Shown here piece by piece: positions 1 through 9,001 of a DNA stretch of 64,000 nucleotides. Below the pieces are notes generated by a model. It did not search any database and had not been told where the DNA came from. It saw nothing but the letters and a program-made list of their open reading frames with translations. Every line of letters starts with the position of its first letter. Within the stretch, counting starts at the first letter, position 1. A program made the translations under genes and the position numbers. This DNA comes from HyVt-337 sp964428895 (GTDB lineage: Bacteria; Planctomycetota; Phycisphaerae; SM23-33), in NCBI GenBank assembly GCA_964428895.1, contig CAYRZU010000002.1, forward strand, positions 1 to 64,000, in the 5' to 3' direction.

Positions 1-582
1 GGCCTGGCCGACAACACCATGGTGATCTTCCTGGCCGATCACGGCCATTACCTCGGCTACCCCAACGACGGCGGGCAAGTGGGCAAGACCTGCGGCTACT
101 ACCGCGGCGGCAAACTGGCCGGGGCCGATGCGGACGTGTTCGTTCCACTGCTGGACTCGGTCAGTAATCCGCCGTTCCTGGTCCGCATGCCGGGCCAGAC
201 CGCCGGGAAGGTCTGCGGCGAACTGGCCCAGCCGGTCGATGTCATGCCGACGGTCTTGCAGTTCCTCAAGGCCCGTGTGCCGAAAGGCCTGGACGGGCAA
301 TCGCTGCTGCCGCTGCTGGCGGGTAAGAAACAGCCCTTGCGGTCGGCAGCGGTTACCGCCTGGCATGAGCAGTTTGCCCAGATTTCCGACCGTCGCTGGC
401 TGTACGGCCTATGGGTTCACGACCACCCCCCGAAGCTCTTTGACCGCAAGACCGACCTCAATCAGAAGCGCGACGTCGCCAAGAAGCATCCGGCCATCGC
501 CCGCAAGCTGCACCGCAAGCTGATGGCCGAGTTGCGGCGGCTGGGCGCCGCGGAGGATTGGATCAGCCGCCTGGAAACATAG
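1..582 (+). CDS. Sulfatase, C-terminal part (5' end outside window)
   Basis: The reading frame is open from base 1, so the true start lies upstream and only about 193 C-terminal residues are present. The segment begins GLADNTMVIFLADHG, the alkaline-phosphatase-fold motif typical of the second half of type I sulfatases (N-T-x-V-I-F-x-x-D-H-G), in which D and H help bind the metal. It continues with the usual PxLVRMPG strand, a DVMPTVL motif and a GLDGQSLLPLL motif, like iduronate-2-sulfatase-type enzymes. The formylglycine site is outside the window, so activity cannot be judged. It is followed by a 238-base gap with a likely promoter for the next gene. Confidence 0.85.
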   Translation, partial: GLADNTMVIFLADHGHYLGYPNDGGQVGKTCGYYRGGKLAGADADVFVPLLDSVSNPPFLVRMPGQTAGKVCGELAQPVDVMPTVLQFLKARVPKGLDGQSLLPLLAGKKQPLRSAAVTAWHEQFAQISDRRWLYGLWVHDHPPKLFDRKTDLNQKRDVAKKHPAIARKLHRKLMAELRRLGAAEDWISRLET

Positions 583-652
583 AAAGTTGTCCGAGTTTCC
601 CTACTTTCCTCGAGAGTTAATTCTAATCCCGGACTACCTGACCGGTTTCTCC

Positions 653-680
653 TTGGGCACCACCTATCCCCAAGTATAAT
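653..680 (+). promoter_or_regulatory. Sigma70-like promoter upstream of the first PEP-CTERM gene
   Basis: TTGGGC at 653-658 and a perfect TATAAT at 675-680 are separated by 16 bases. Transcription would start near 687, giving a leader of about 130 bases before the ATG at 821. The rest of the 583-820 gap shows no convincing gene or hairpin. The assignment rests on the consensus match alone. Confidence 0.45.
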
Positions 681-820
681 ACTGGAGATGGGATAAGGGC
701 CAAAGCGGAGCGAGCCAAGGTGGGATCATACTTTTCAAATTGCCCCGCCGGGACACGGAGAGTTTCAGCCGGTCGTCTGCGATGTGTCACGCTTCTCGAA
801 CAGGGATAAGGACAAGGACA

Positions 821-3265
821 ATGGGAAACAGGCCGAAGGCCCGTGCGGCGTATCGAAGAGGGATGAAGTCACTCAGAATTGCGGCGCTGGTCGGTTGCTT
901 GGGCCTGCTGCTGTGGGCCTCGCCGGCGTGGGCGGGTGTCACGTGGACCGGCGATATCAGCCCGGCCGACCCGACCACCTGGACGCTAGCGACCGATGGC
1001 TACGTTGGCTGGTTCAGCACGGGCACGCTGGACATCACCGGTGGCGGGGCCGTCAGCAGCAATTGGGCCTACGTCGGCGAGTGGTTCGCGGCTGATGGAA
1101 CGGTTACCGTTGATGGCGCCGGATCGACTTGGACCAACAACGACACTCTCCGCATTGGGGGCGACGGTACCGGTGAAGTCAACATCACCAATGGCGGAGC
1201 GGTCACGACGACACATAGCCACGTTGGGGGCGATGCCGGTTCCTTCGGCACGGTCAACGTCGACGGCGCCGGGTCGAATTGGACAACCACCACAGACTTC
1301 ATCGTGGGATACAGCGGCACGGGCGAGGTGAACATCACCAGTGGCGGCACGGTCTTCAGCGCTACGGCTCACATTGGCGCGGAGGATTGGTCCTCCGGGA
1401 CGGTCAACGTTGATGACGCCGGTTCGCAGTGGATTAACAGCGGCACCCTCTATATGGGCCACGTCCCCGGCGAGTCGACCAATGCCACCGGCGCATTGAA
1501 CATCACCAATGGCGGAACGGTGACCAATGGTGATGGCAACATCAGCAGGAAGTACGGCGGCGCTGCAACCGTCACCGTGGACGGTGTTGAATCGACCTAG
1601 ACGAACAATGGCAGGCTCAATGTGGGTTACGATAGGTCGTCCGGTCCAAGCCTGCTGGATATCAGGAATGGCGGAACGGTCACCTGCACCTACGGCTATG
1701 TTGATGATTACGCCACGGCCGATGTCGACGGCGCCGGGTCGGGCTGGACGAGCACCGGGGTCCTATACCTGGACGGCGACATGAACGTCACAGGTGGCGG
1801 AACGGTCGCGTGCGAAGACGGCTACATCGATGACGGCGGCGGCCGTACCGCAATCGTTACCGTCGACGGCACGGGATCGACCTGGACGAACACAAACACC
1901 CTTACCGTGGGCTATGACACGTCGAATGGCTCGGTCGTGTTGGACGTCGTCAACGGTGGAACGGTCACCTGCGCGACCGGATACGTCAACAGCATGGGCG
2001 CGGCCAACATCGATGGGGTTGGATCCAACTTGACCAGCAGCGGTCACCTCTATCTGGCCAGTGTCCCCAGCAGCGGCGCCACCATGACCATCACCAATGG
2101 TGGAACCGTCAACAGTACGGACGGCTATGTCAGCTACGTCTACAATGGCCTGGGTGGGGTCACCGTCGACGGAGCGGACTCAACCTGGACCAACACCGGC
2201 GAGTTGCACGTGGCCTACCGTGACGAAGCGGAGATGGACATCACCAACGGCGGCGCGGTCACCAACACGAACGGCTCGATTGGCTACCACGCCAGCGCCA
2301 TCGGCCGGGTCGATGTCGACGGGGCCGGCTCGAGTTGGGCTAACAGCGGGGACCTGGCGGTGGGCCGCCTCAGCAACGGGTCGCTCTACATCCTCAGCGG
2401 CGCGACGGTCAGCAGCGCCAACGCCCAGATGGGCTACGGGGCCAGTTCCAGCGGCATCGTCACCGTTGATGGCAATTCGAGTTGGATCAACAGCGGCGAC
2501 CTGACCCTAACCGGCCAAGGCGCCAGCCTGCTGACCATCAGCGGCGGCTCGCTGGTGGTGGCCTCGGGTCTGGACACGCTCAGCGGCCAGGTCAACGTTC
2601 GGTTCGGCGGGGAGCTGGCGTTGGCCGGCGACGCCGACGGGTCGCTGGCGGAGTTCCTGGGGCTGATCGGCGGGACGGACGCGATCTACGTCTGGGACGG
2701 CTCGGCCAGCGCGTGGACCCATATCAGCGGGGCCGTCCACGGCGTGGATTACAGCCTGACTTACTATAACACCGGCGATCTGGCCGGCTACACGGTGCTG
2801 AACGCCGGCGGGACGGTCGTCCCTGACGGGGACCTCGACGGCGACGGTGACGCCGACGCCGACGACGTGGATCTGATCGTAGCCAACATTGGCGGCGATC
2901 CGGGCACGTATGACATGGACGGCGACGGCGACGTGGACGTCGATGACATGATCTTCTTCGTGGAGACCTACCTGCAATACGACACCGACGGGGACGGCAC
3001 GCCCGACGGCGTGGGCACCTACCGCGGCGACTTCAACACCGACGGGGTGGTCAACGCCACCGACCTGCTGCTGATGAAGATCCACTACGGCAGCGTGGCG
3101 GGCTTTGCCGGGGGTAACGCCAACGCCGACACGGTCGTCAACGCCACCGACCTGCAAATCCTCCAGGACCACTTCGGCCAGACCGCCGCGCCGGTTCCCG
3201 AACCGATCACGGTGGCCCTGCTGACAGCCGGCGGCCTGGCGGTGCTGCGGCGGCGTAGGTCGTAG
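821..3265 (+). pseudogene. T5SS/PEP-CTERM-repeat surface protein interrupted by an in-frame TAG
   Basis: Two open stretches in one frame (821-1600 and 1601-3265) are separated only by a TAG at 1598-1600. The residues around it, GVES T-stop-TNNG, match the repeat consensus GSTWTNNG, so a TGG tryptophan codon has become TAG. The product would be a secreted protein: a signal peptide (MKSLRIAALVGC...SPAWAG), then many 40-50 residue units of the form VTVDGAGSTWTN...LxVG...LNITNGG (the T5SS/PEP-CTERM-associated repeat), a dockerin-like pair of Ca-binding loops (DLDGDGDADADD, DMDGDGDVDVDD) and a VPEP...RRRRS PEP-CTERM signal. The start at 821 is chosen by analogy with the paralogue at 3327, which also begins MGN; a longer start at 740 is possible. 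The second part could be translated alone from 1622, but without a signal peptide. Confidence 0.8.
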
Positions 3266-3326
3266 AGCCGAACCGATGAATAGACCGTCCCGTGTCTTTC
3301 TGTATTGACTGACAAGGAGCAAGGAA

Positions 3327-6300
3327 ATGGGAAACAGCCGAACGATTCGCAGGGCCTATTGGAATCGGATGACACTGCTCCAGACTGTGGCGGCGTTGGT
3401 CTGCTGCCTTGGCCTGCTGCTTTGCGCTTCGCCGGCGCGTGCGGGCGTCACGTGGACCGGCGACGTCGTCCCGGCCGATCCTACCACCTGGACGTCAAGC
3501 ACGAGCGGCACCATTGGCGATACCGGCATCGGTACGGTAGACGTCACCGGCGGCAGCGCTATCATCAGTAGACGTGGCATCATCGGCTACCTGGCCGGAT
3601 CTTCCGGAACGGTCACGGTCGATGGCGCCGGATCGACGTGGACCAACAGCGGCACATACGACGACTTCCACGTAGGTAGCTGGGAAGGCACGGGTGTGCT
3701 GAACATCACCAATGGCGGCCTGGTGACCACGGAAACCGAAGTAGAGGTCTCCCGCGGCGCCAGCGATGGCACGATCCAGTTCGACGGCGGCATCTTGACC
3801 ACCTGGGGGCTCAACAGCGCGTCGGCCGACCTGACCGGTACAGGCACGATCAACACGCATGGCCTCGTCAGCGACGTGGACTTGATCTTCGACTCGACCC
3901 ATGGGTACACCCAGACCGTCATCCTGAACAGCGAACCGGGACAGAACATCACGGTGAACCTGGACGTGGACGGGAAAGGGGCCTTGGGCGTCGGCCATAG
4001 CGGCGCGGCATCGATGACCATAACCGATGGACGAGACGTTGAGTCCACGGCCGGCTACATCGGCGACAGGGCCGGGTCTTCCGGCACCGTCACCGTCAGC
4101 GGCTCGGGAACGAATTGGACCGTCTCGGGCTACTATACGTCGGGCGTTCCCTACCTCTATGTAGGCCGTTACGGCACGGGCGTGCTGAACATCACCAATG
4201 GCGCAGCGGTCAATGATGCCTCCAGCTACATTGGCCGCGAGGCCGGGTCGGTCGGAACGGCTACCGTCGATGGCGCCGGATCGAGTTGGACGAGCGATAT
4301 CTACAGCTACAACATGAGCGTTGGCCATTCCGGCACCGGCACGCTGGATGTCACCAATGGCGGGACGGTCAGCCATCGATCGGGCTCCATCGGCTACGGC
4401 GCCGGAGGCTCGGGAACGGTCACCGTCGATGGCGTGGGATCAAGTTGGACGAACACGACTGGCCTGGGGGTAGGCGGCTACGGCACTGGCGTGATGGCCG
4501 TCACCAACGGCGGAACGCTTACTACTGGCGGAGGCACCCTCGGCCGGTATGCCGGAGGTCACGGTACGATGACCGTCGATGGGGCCGGATCGAACTGGAC
4601 GGACGGTGAGCAAATCGCCGTCGGCCTCGAAGGTACGGGTGTGCTGGATATTACCAACGGCGGATCGGTCAACGGTACCGACGGTTACGTCGGCGACGGG
4701 GTCGGTTCTTCCGGCACGGTCACCGTCAGTGGCGTCGGGTCAAGCTGGAGCAACAGCTACCTCTACCTCGGCAACGAAGGCACGGGCGTGCTGGACATCA
4801 CCACGGGCGGGTCGGTCAGCAGTTCCAGATCTTACGTCGGCAACCAGGCCGGTTCGGAAGGAACGATCACAGTGGACGGCGCTGGATCGACTTGGGCGAA
4901 CACGGGCACCTACCTCTATATCGGCTACGAAGGTGACGGTGAGTTGAACGTCATCAACGGAGGGTCGGTCAGTAGCCAGCGAGGCTACATCGGCTATCTG
5001 ACCGGTTCTTCCGGCGCGGTCACCGTTGACGGCATCGGATCCGGTTGGGTTTGCACTGGCCGCCTCTCCGTGGGCAGCTATGGCGGGAGCACGCTTGATA
5101 TCACCAACGGCGGAATGGTCAGCAGCACCAGAGGCGGCGTTAGCGGAACCGTCACGGTCGACGGCGCCGGATCGACGTGGACGGACAGCGGCGACCTCTC
5201 GGTCGGCAGCGGAGGATCGCTGAACATCCTCAACAACGGGGTGGTGACGGTGGCCGGCGATACATGGGTCTCCGACAGCACCGGCTCCCCCGGCACGATC
5301 AATCTCGACAACACGACCCTTACGACGGGCGGGCTGCTTTGCACATTCTCGGACTTGGCCGGCACGGGCACGATTGACACACATGGCCTGGTCAGTGACA
5401 TCGACCTGGTATTCGACTCGACCCACGGGCTGACCCAGGTCTTCGCCCTGAACGCCGAGCCCGGACAGAACATCACACTGAACTTGGATGTGGATGGAAC
5501 CGGCGCCATGGGCGCCGGCTACGACGGTGTCGGAACCATGACCGTCACCGACGGCCTGGACATCGCCTCCACGGAGGGCCAGATCGGCCGCAAGAGCGGC
5601 TCGGACGGAACGGTCACTGTCGATGGCGCCGGATCAAGCTGGACGAACACGGGGGAGCTGTATGTCGGCTGGTACGGCACAGGCGAAATGAGCATCACCG
5701 GCGGCGCGACGGTCAGCAACACCAATGTCAGGATCGCCTACCAGCCCGGCTCTTCCGGAACGATTACCGTCGACGGCGCCGGATCGATCTGGACCAACAC
5801 GGGCTATCTGGAACTGGGTCGCGACGGCACGGCCGAGCTGAACATCCTCAATGGCGGCGTGGTTAGCAATACCAATTGCGACATCAACGACAACGGCGGC
5901 CCGGCCGCAACCGCCACCGTCGACGGCGCCGGATCGCGTTGGACCAACACAGGAGACCTCAAGGTTGGCGAAGATGGCCCGGGCGTGCTGAACATCACGA
6001 ATGGTGGCGCCGTCAGCAATGCCACGGCCTATGTTGCCTCGAGCGGCGGTTCTTCCGGAACGGTCCTCGTCGATGGCGTCGGGTCAACGTGGACCAACAC
6101 GGCAGACCTCTACGTCGGCAACTACGACACGGGTGTGTTGAACGTCTCCAACGGCGGAGCTGTTGGGTGTACGAATGGCACCATCGGACGTAACAACGGC
6201 GCTTCCGGAACCGTCACCGTCGATGGCATCGGGTCAACGTGGACCAACACTGGCGACCTCACCGTCGGCTTGGATGGCCAGGCGGAGTTGAACATCACCG

Positions 6301-7325
6301 GCGGCGGCGCGGTTAGTAGCGCGGCCGGCTATATCGGCAGCGGCTCGGGTTATTCCGGGACGGTTACCGTCGATGGGTCCGGATCGACCTGGACCAACAG
6401 CGGCGACGTCCACGTTGCCTCGACCCACGCTGCCACGATGACCATCTCCGACGGCGCAACGGTCAGTGGGCTCGACGGCTACATCGGCTACGGATCCGGT
6501 TCGTCCGGGTTAGCCATTGTCACGGGCGCCGGATCGAGTTGGGTCAGTTCCGGCGATTTCCACGTCGGCTACGGTGGCAACGGCGTGCTGAGAATCACGG
6601 GCGATGGGCTGGTCAGTGTCGACGGGGCGTTCTCGATCGATGATCATTTCGGCTCCGGTGGCCAGGTCAAGATGCGTTCGGGCGGAATGCTGGCGCTGGC
6701 CGGTGATGCGGATGGGTCGTTGCTGGAGTTCCTCGGCCTCGTCGGTGGAACCGACGATATCCTCTACTGGGACGCCCTGACCGAATCCTGGGACCCCATC
6801 ACCGGCGCCACCTACGGCGACGATTACTTCCTGACCTATGCGGCCGGCTACACCACGCTGACCGTGGGGGGGCCACCCCCCCCCAGTGACGGCGACTTCA
6901 ACGGCGACGGCGAGGTCACGGTCGAGGACATCGACGCCCTGGTCGCCAACGTCGGCGACCCGGCCTACGACGTGGACGGCGACGGCGACTGCGACGCCGA
7001 CGATTTGGTCTACTTGGTGGAGAACCTGGTCCAGTGGTCCCGGACAATCGGCGAATCCGGCGTGGGGACGCAGTGCGGGGATGCGAACCTGGACGGCCTG
7101 GTTAACGTCACCGACCTGGCGCTGATGCTGCCCTGGTTCGGACAGGCCACCACCGGTTGGGCCAAAGGCAACTTCAACGTCGACGGCGCGATCGATGCGA
7201 CCGACTTGGCGATCCTGAAGAGCCAGTTCGGCTTCGTCGCCCCCGGCGCGCCGGTTCCCGAGCCGATGACGTTGGGTCTGCTGGGTCTGGGCGGTCTGGC
7301 GCTGCGGCGGCGGCGGAAGGCGTAA
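3327..7325 (+). CDS. Large T5SS/PEP-CTERM-repeat surface protein (1332 aa)
   Basis: This is an intact paralogue of the broken gene just upstream, 61 bases away. A signal peptide (about residues 1-38, ending SPARAG) leads into roughly twenty repeats of the VTVDGAGSTWTN / VGxxGTGVLNITNGG type, predicted to stack as a beta-solenoid as in autotransporter passengers. The repeat array is broken twice by a related 60-70 residue module (THGLVSDVDLIFDSTHG ... NITVNLDVDG) near 3835-4050 and 5345-5580. The C-terminal 150 residues hold two pairs of dockerin-like EF-hand loops (DFNGDGEVTVEDID, DVDGDGDCDADDL) and a PEP-CTERM anchor, VPEPMTLGLLGLGGLALRRRRKA. Such proteins are processed by exosortase and reach the surface; the ligand is unknown. 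The ATG follows AAGGA at good spacing. Confidence 0.85.
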   Translation: MGNSRTIRRAYWNRMTLLQTVAALVCCLGLLLCASPARAGVTWTGDVVPADPTTWTSSTSGTIGDTGIGTVDVTGGSAIISRRGIIGYLAGSSGTVTVDGAGSTWTNSGTYDDFHVGSWEGTGVLNITNGGLVTTETEVEVSRGASDGTIQFDGGILTTWGLNSASADLTGTGTINTHGLVSDVDLIFDSTHGYTQTVILNSEPGQNITVNLDVDGKGALGVGHSGAASMTITDGRDVESTAGYIGDRAGSSGTVTVSGSGTNWTVSGYYTSGVPYLYVGRYGTGVLNITNGAAVNDASSYIGREAGSVGTATVDGAGSSWTSDIYSYNMSVGHSGTGTLDVTNGGTVSHRSGSIGYGAGGSGTVTVDGVGSSWTNTTGLGVGGYGTGVMAVTNGGTLTTGGGTLGRYAGGHGTMTVDGAGSNWTDGEQIAVGLEGTGVLDITNGGSVNGTDGYVGDGVGSSGTVTVSGVGSSWSNSYLYLGNEGTGVLDITTGGSVSSSRSYVGNQAGSEGTITVDGAGSTWANTGTYLYIGYEGDGELNVINGGSVSSQRGYIGYLTGSSGAVTVDGIGSGWVCTGRLSVGSYGGSTLDITNGGMVSSTRGGVSGTVTVDGAGSTWTDSGDLSVGSGGSLNILNNGVVTVAGDTWVSDSTGSPGTINLDNTTLTTGGLLCTFSDLAGTGTIDTHGLVSDIDLVFDSTHGLTQVFALNAEPGQNITLNLDVDGTGAMGAGYDGVGTMTVTDGLDIASTEGQIGRKSGSDGTVTVDGAGSSWTNTGELYVGWYGTGEMSITGGATVSNTNVRIAYQPGSSGTITVDGAGSIWTNTGYLELGRDGTAELNILNGGVVSNTNCDINDNGGPAATATVDGAGSRWTNTGDLKVGEDGPGVLNITNGGAVSNATAYVASSGGSSGTVLVDGVGSTWTNTADLYVGNYDTGVLNVSNGGAVGCTNGTIGRNNGASGTVTVDGIGSTWTNTGDLTVGLDGQAELNITGGGAVSSAAGYIGSGSGYSGTVTVDGSGSTWTNSGDVHVASTHAATMTISDGATVSGLDGYIGYGSGSSGLAIVTGAGSSWVSSGDFHVGYGGNGVLRITGDGLVSVDGAFSIDDHFGSGGQVKMRSGGMLALAGDADGSLLEFLGLVGGTDDILYWDALTESWDPITGATYGDDYFLTYAAGYTTLTVGGPPPPSDGDFNGDGEVTVEDIDALVANVGDPAYDVDGDGDCDADDLVYLVENLVQWSRTIGESGVGTQCGDANLDGLVNVTDLALMLPWFGQATTGWAKGNFNVDGAIDATDLAILKSQFGFVAPGAPVPEPMTLGLLGLGGLALRRRRKA

Positions 7326-7352
7326 TCGGCCAAAGCTATCACAAGGCACCGA

Positions 7353-7385
7353 AGCGGGCGGCGAGCATCATGTTCGGCGCCCGCT
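7353..7385. terminator. Bidirectional hairpin between convergent genes
   Basis: AGCGGGCG (7353-7360) pairs with CGCCCGCT (7378-7385), with further partial pairing inside the loop region. It lies between the stop of the PEP-CTERM gene and the 3' end of the minus-strand sulfatase, so it could terminate both. There is no clear T tract. Confidence 0.4.
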
Positions 7386-7411
7386 CTTGTGCGCCCGCCC
7401 TGCGCCCGCCA

Positions 7412-9001
7412 CTACTCCCTGCGGTGGCCGGAGATCGTCCAGAGCTCCGGTTTGCCCCAGGGGCCTTCCTCGAGCGGGCCGGCGTAGGGGAGGTGTTCGT
7501 AGCGGCAGGGGGTTTCGACCACGCGGGGGTCGTTCTGGGCGGCCAGGACGTCCATGAGCTTGGCCTTCAGTTCGGCCTTGACGGCCGCGTGCTCGGGGTC
7601 GTCGGCCAGGTTGGTCATGTGGTCCGGATCGGTGCGCAGGTCGAACAGTTCCTCGGCCGGGCGCTTGCCGAAGCCCAGTTCGAACAGATCCTTGACGTCC
7701 TCCTCGGCGCGATGGTGGATCATCCAGGCTTTGGTCGGGCCGGCGTCCAGGTCGCCGTAGACCAATTGGGTATCGTGACAGAGCACCTCGTACGGCGGCG
7801 GCTCGGCGGTGGGGTCGTCCAGGCCGCCGGGGTCGCCCATGGGCCAGCGATCCGGCGCGAAGTTGACGATGTAGAGATAGTCGTGCGTTCGGATGGCGCG
7901 CTGGGGGTAGGGCAGGCCGCCCTCGCGGGCGCCTGCCACGTGGCGCTCGCGGCCGGTGACAACGAAGGTGCGATCGGCTTCGACTTGTCCGCTGGCGTCG
8001 CTTTCCAAGAGGGGGATCAGGCTGCGGGCGGTCATGGTCTCCGGCACGTCCACGCCGGCTGCTTCCAGGAAGGTGGGCCCCAGGTCCATCAGGTTGATCA
8101 TGTCGTCCACCACGCGGCCGGGGGCGATGTGCCCGGGCCAGCGGGCGGCCAGGGCGACCTCGCACCCGATGTCGTAGAGGTTGCACTTGGCGCGCGGGAA
8201 GCCGGGAATGCCGTGGTCGCCGCTGATGACCACCAGCGTGTTGTCGAGTTCGCCGATCGATTCGAGCATCTCGAGGATCACACCCAGCCCGGCATCGACG
8301 GCCTGACACTCGCCGAGATAGTCGCACACGTCCTCGCGCACGTCGTGAACATCCGGCAGGAAGGTGGGCAGGCGGCCTTTCAGGTCGTCGGGCTCGAGCC
8401 CCCATAGGCTCTTGCCCGAGCCTTGCTCCCATTCCCGGTGGGTGTTCGTCGGCCCCCACCAATAACAGAAAGGCGCGCCGTCGGGTCGGTCAGCCAGGAA
8501 CGCTTCGAAGTTGGCGCGAGTCTCGTCCAGCAACACTTGCTTGGTGCCCTCGACGCCGAGCTCCTCAATGCGGCTGGTGGCGTTGATGGAGAAGTTGCCA
8601 TACAGGCTGCCGGCCGGTTCGTAACAGGTGCGCTCGGCGCCGTAGGGGGCGTTGACGGCCAGCCCCGGCGCCCAGACCTTGTAGGTGTAGCCGATGTGGT
8701 AGCCGGCCTTTTCGAGCGTGAGCGGATAGGTGGGGATCGACTCATCCCACATCGCCCCCAGCAGGATCGCCCCCATGCCGGTCTGCCAGAAGTACTGCCC
8801 GGCCAGAATGGAGCTGCGGCAGGGCGTGCAGCTTGGCGCGGGGACGACGGCGTTGGTAAACAGCGCCCCCTCGCCGGCGACCCGGTCGAAGTGGGGGGTG
8901 TCGATTAGCGCGCTGAGCGAGTTGGCGCCTTCATGCTGGGCGTAGGCGCTGGCGTATCGGCCCCAGTCGTCGGCGAAAGCGAAGACGATGTTCGGTCTCA
9001 C
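7412..9001 (-). CDS. Type I sulfatase (Cys-type), no signal peptide
   Basis: A 529-residue arylsulfatase-family protein. MRPNIVFAFADDWG at the N-terminus carries the first metal-binding aspartates, and PSCTPCRSS supplies the C-x-P-x-R motif with Cys58 as the residue converted to formylglycine. NTLVVISGDHGIPGFPRAKC is the second metal-site strand. The usual length of the family is 450-600 residues. It lacks any N-terminal hydrophobic stretch, so it should act in the cytoplasm, which is odd for a sulfatase. Its ATG overlaps the stop of the upstream ceramidase-like gene by 4 bases, showing translational coupling. The substrate cannot be read from sequence; GH29 fucosidase in the same direction hints at a sulfated fucose-containing glycan. 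Confidence 0.9.
   Translation of the reverse strand: MRPNIVFAFADDWGRYASAYAQHEGANSLSALIDTPHFDRVAGEGALFTNAVVPAPSCTPCRSSILAGQYFWQTGMGAILLGAMWDESIPTYPLTLEKAGYHIGYTYKVWAPGLAVNAPYGAERTCYEPAGSLYGNFSINATSRIEELGVEGTKQVLLDETRANFEAFLADRPDGAPFCYWWGPTNTHREWEQGSGKSLWGLEPDDLKGRLPTFLPDVHDVREDVCDYLGECQAVDAGLGVILEMLESIGELDNTLVVISGDHGIPGFPRAKCNLYDIGCEVALAARWPGHIAPGRVVDDMINLMDLGPTFLEAAGVDVPETMTARSLIPLLESDASGQVEADRTFVVTGRERHVAGAREGGLPYPQRAIRTHDYLYIVNFAPDRWPMGDPGGLDDPTAEPPPYEVLCHDTQLVYGDLDAGPTKAWMIHHRAEEDVKDLFELGFGKRPAEELFDLRTDPDHMTNLADDPEHAAVKAELKAKLMDVLAAQNDPRVVETPCRYEHLPYAGPLEEGPWGKPELWTISGHRRE

Noticed and set aside
2820..3200. Dockerin-like loops as evidence of a cellulosome
   Set aside because: No cohesin or scaffoldin is present; the loops sit before PEP-CTERM anchors as in many planctomycete surface proteins.
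1000..7000. Regular repetition that could suggest a CRISPR array or satellite
   Set aside because: The repetition follows codon phase and encodes T5SS/PEP repeats; there are no constant repeats with variable spacers.
7157..8407. Plus-strand open frame over the sulfatase
   Set aside because: Shadow of the minus-strand sulfatase and end of the PEP-CTERM gene; no recognisable protein.
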